In this document: in pieces, positions 63,646-64,000 of the stretch
Layout: the number at the start of each line of letters is the position of its first letter
Position numbering within the stretch: the stretch's first letter is position 1
Assembly: GCA_016704445.1 (NCBI GenBank)
Contig: JADJAE010000165.1
Location: 62,001-126,000, forward strand
From: Deltaproteobacteria bacterium
GTDB lineage: Bacteria; Myxococcota_A; Polyangia; Polyangiales; Ga0077539
Direction of reading: 5' to 3'
DNA: 64,000 nt
Made by a program: the position numbers and the translations under genes
The notes under the pieces: model-generated
What the model was told of the DNA's origin: nothing
The model's input: only the letters and a program-made list of their open reading frames with translations
Database searches by the model: none

Positions 63646-64000
63646 ATGGAGCTGATTCCGACGCCGATGCCGGACGGCGACGTCAAGGTCGACATTCTCC
63701 TTGTCGACGACAACCCCAACAACCTGCTGGCCCTTGAGGCGATGCTGTCCGACCTGGGACAGAACCTCGTCCGCGCCCACTCCGGCGTCGACGCGCTGCG
63801 CAGGCTGCTGGAGGGTGACTTCGCCCTCGCCCTGCTCAACATCCAGATGCCCGACCTGGATGGCTTCCAGACGGCGGAGCTCATCCGGTCGAGGGAGCGC
63901 TCGCGGCACATGCCGATCATCTTCCTGACGGCGCACAACAGGTCCGACGACCAGATATCGAAGGCCTACGAGCTCGGCGCGGTCGACATCCTCTTCAAGC
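63646..64000 (+). CDS. Response-regulator receiver protein with Asn at the phosphoacceptor site (3' end outside the window)
   Basis: 118 residues seen; the gene runs off the right edge. The receiver fold is clear: VDILLVDDNPNNLLALEAML (acidic pair Asp21/Asp22), FALALLNIQMPDLDGFQTAEL and IIFLTAHNRSDDQISKAYELGAVDILFK, the last Lys near the edge. The canonical phosphorylated Asp of LLDxQMPxxDG is Asn65. Such a change usually prevents phosphorylation, so this may be a pseudo-receiver working as a binding module, or a fixed-state switch. The C-terminal output domain is not visible; this type is often fused to a histidine kinase. Confidence 0.8.
   Translation, partial: MELIPTPMPDGDVKVDILLVDDNPNNLLALEAMLSDLGQNLVRAHSGVDALRRLLEGDFALALLNIQMPDLDGFQTAELIRSRERSRHMPIIFLTAHNRSDDQISKAYELGAVDILFK

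Overview
The window is very GC-rich DNA (clearly above 70% by eye) from a Gram-negative bacterium. The gene content points to a myxobacterium (Myxococcota, probably a Polyangiales/Sandaracinaceae-type lineage). It carries many lipoproteins with Asp/Val/Pro- or Asp/Ala/Gly-rich linkers (CotH-like, IgGFc-binding-like, TIG, lamin-tail), an Hsp70-like/DUF4388/J-like fusion, an Hanks-type kinase, PilZ and TonB/AgmX-like proteins, and an HD-GYP response regulator. The taxonomic call is inference; no rRNA or tRNA gene was found.

Layout. 1-4496 (minus): HD-GYP regulator, YqgE and a secreted TPR metallopeptidase. 4611-11402: CPBP protease, TonB-like protein, precorrin-2 dehydrogenase-like protein, UDP-sugar pyrophosphorylase-like enzyme, a lipase-like hydrolase and small redox or metal proteins. 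11462-19578: YyaL-like protein, Ser/Thr kinase, a large unknown Cys-rich protein, and an overlapping kynureninase-like/FmdE-like/DUF1285 operon. 19674-21829: glutaredoxin, TlpA-like thioredoxin and Lgt. 22008-24158: Hsp70-like fusion with an in-frame TGA. 24161-34280: secreted surface lipoproteins around MgtE and a potassium-channel-like protein. 34321-41053: heavy-metal efflux (CDF plus CzcCBA-type RND). 41091-46128: mobile region with an IS200-type transposase between long inverted repeats and a second, transposase-free element built from the same repeat core. 46129-58711: two divergent membrane-associated gene sets. One is a SulP transporter fused to a gamma-carbonic anhydrase plus two SPFH proteins. 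The other is a YqiJ-like protein, flotillin, a giant DUF3686 DNA-repair-type ATPase and a PilZ protein. 58784-62559: lamin-tail lipoprotein, porin-like barrel, DUF2252 and UspA. 62945-64000: a thioredoxin-rhodanese fusion lacking both key catalytic Cys residues, and a receiver with Asn at the phosphoacceptor site.

Several genes are broken. Most breaks are explained by loss of one dinucleotide from short CG or GA runs, or by a one-base change in a C or G run. This is most extreme in the DUF3686 ATPase (55989-57700). The pattern looks like systematic sequence or assembly error more than gene decay, but the two cannot be separated here.

The most interesting biology is the 46-58.7 kb locus: three SPFH/flotillin proteins, a predicted bicarbonate transporter with its own carbonic anhydrase, and a flotillin-ATPase unit, arranged around one 150-bp divergent promoter region.
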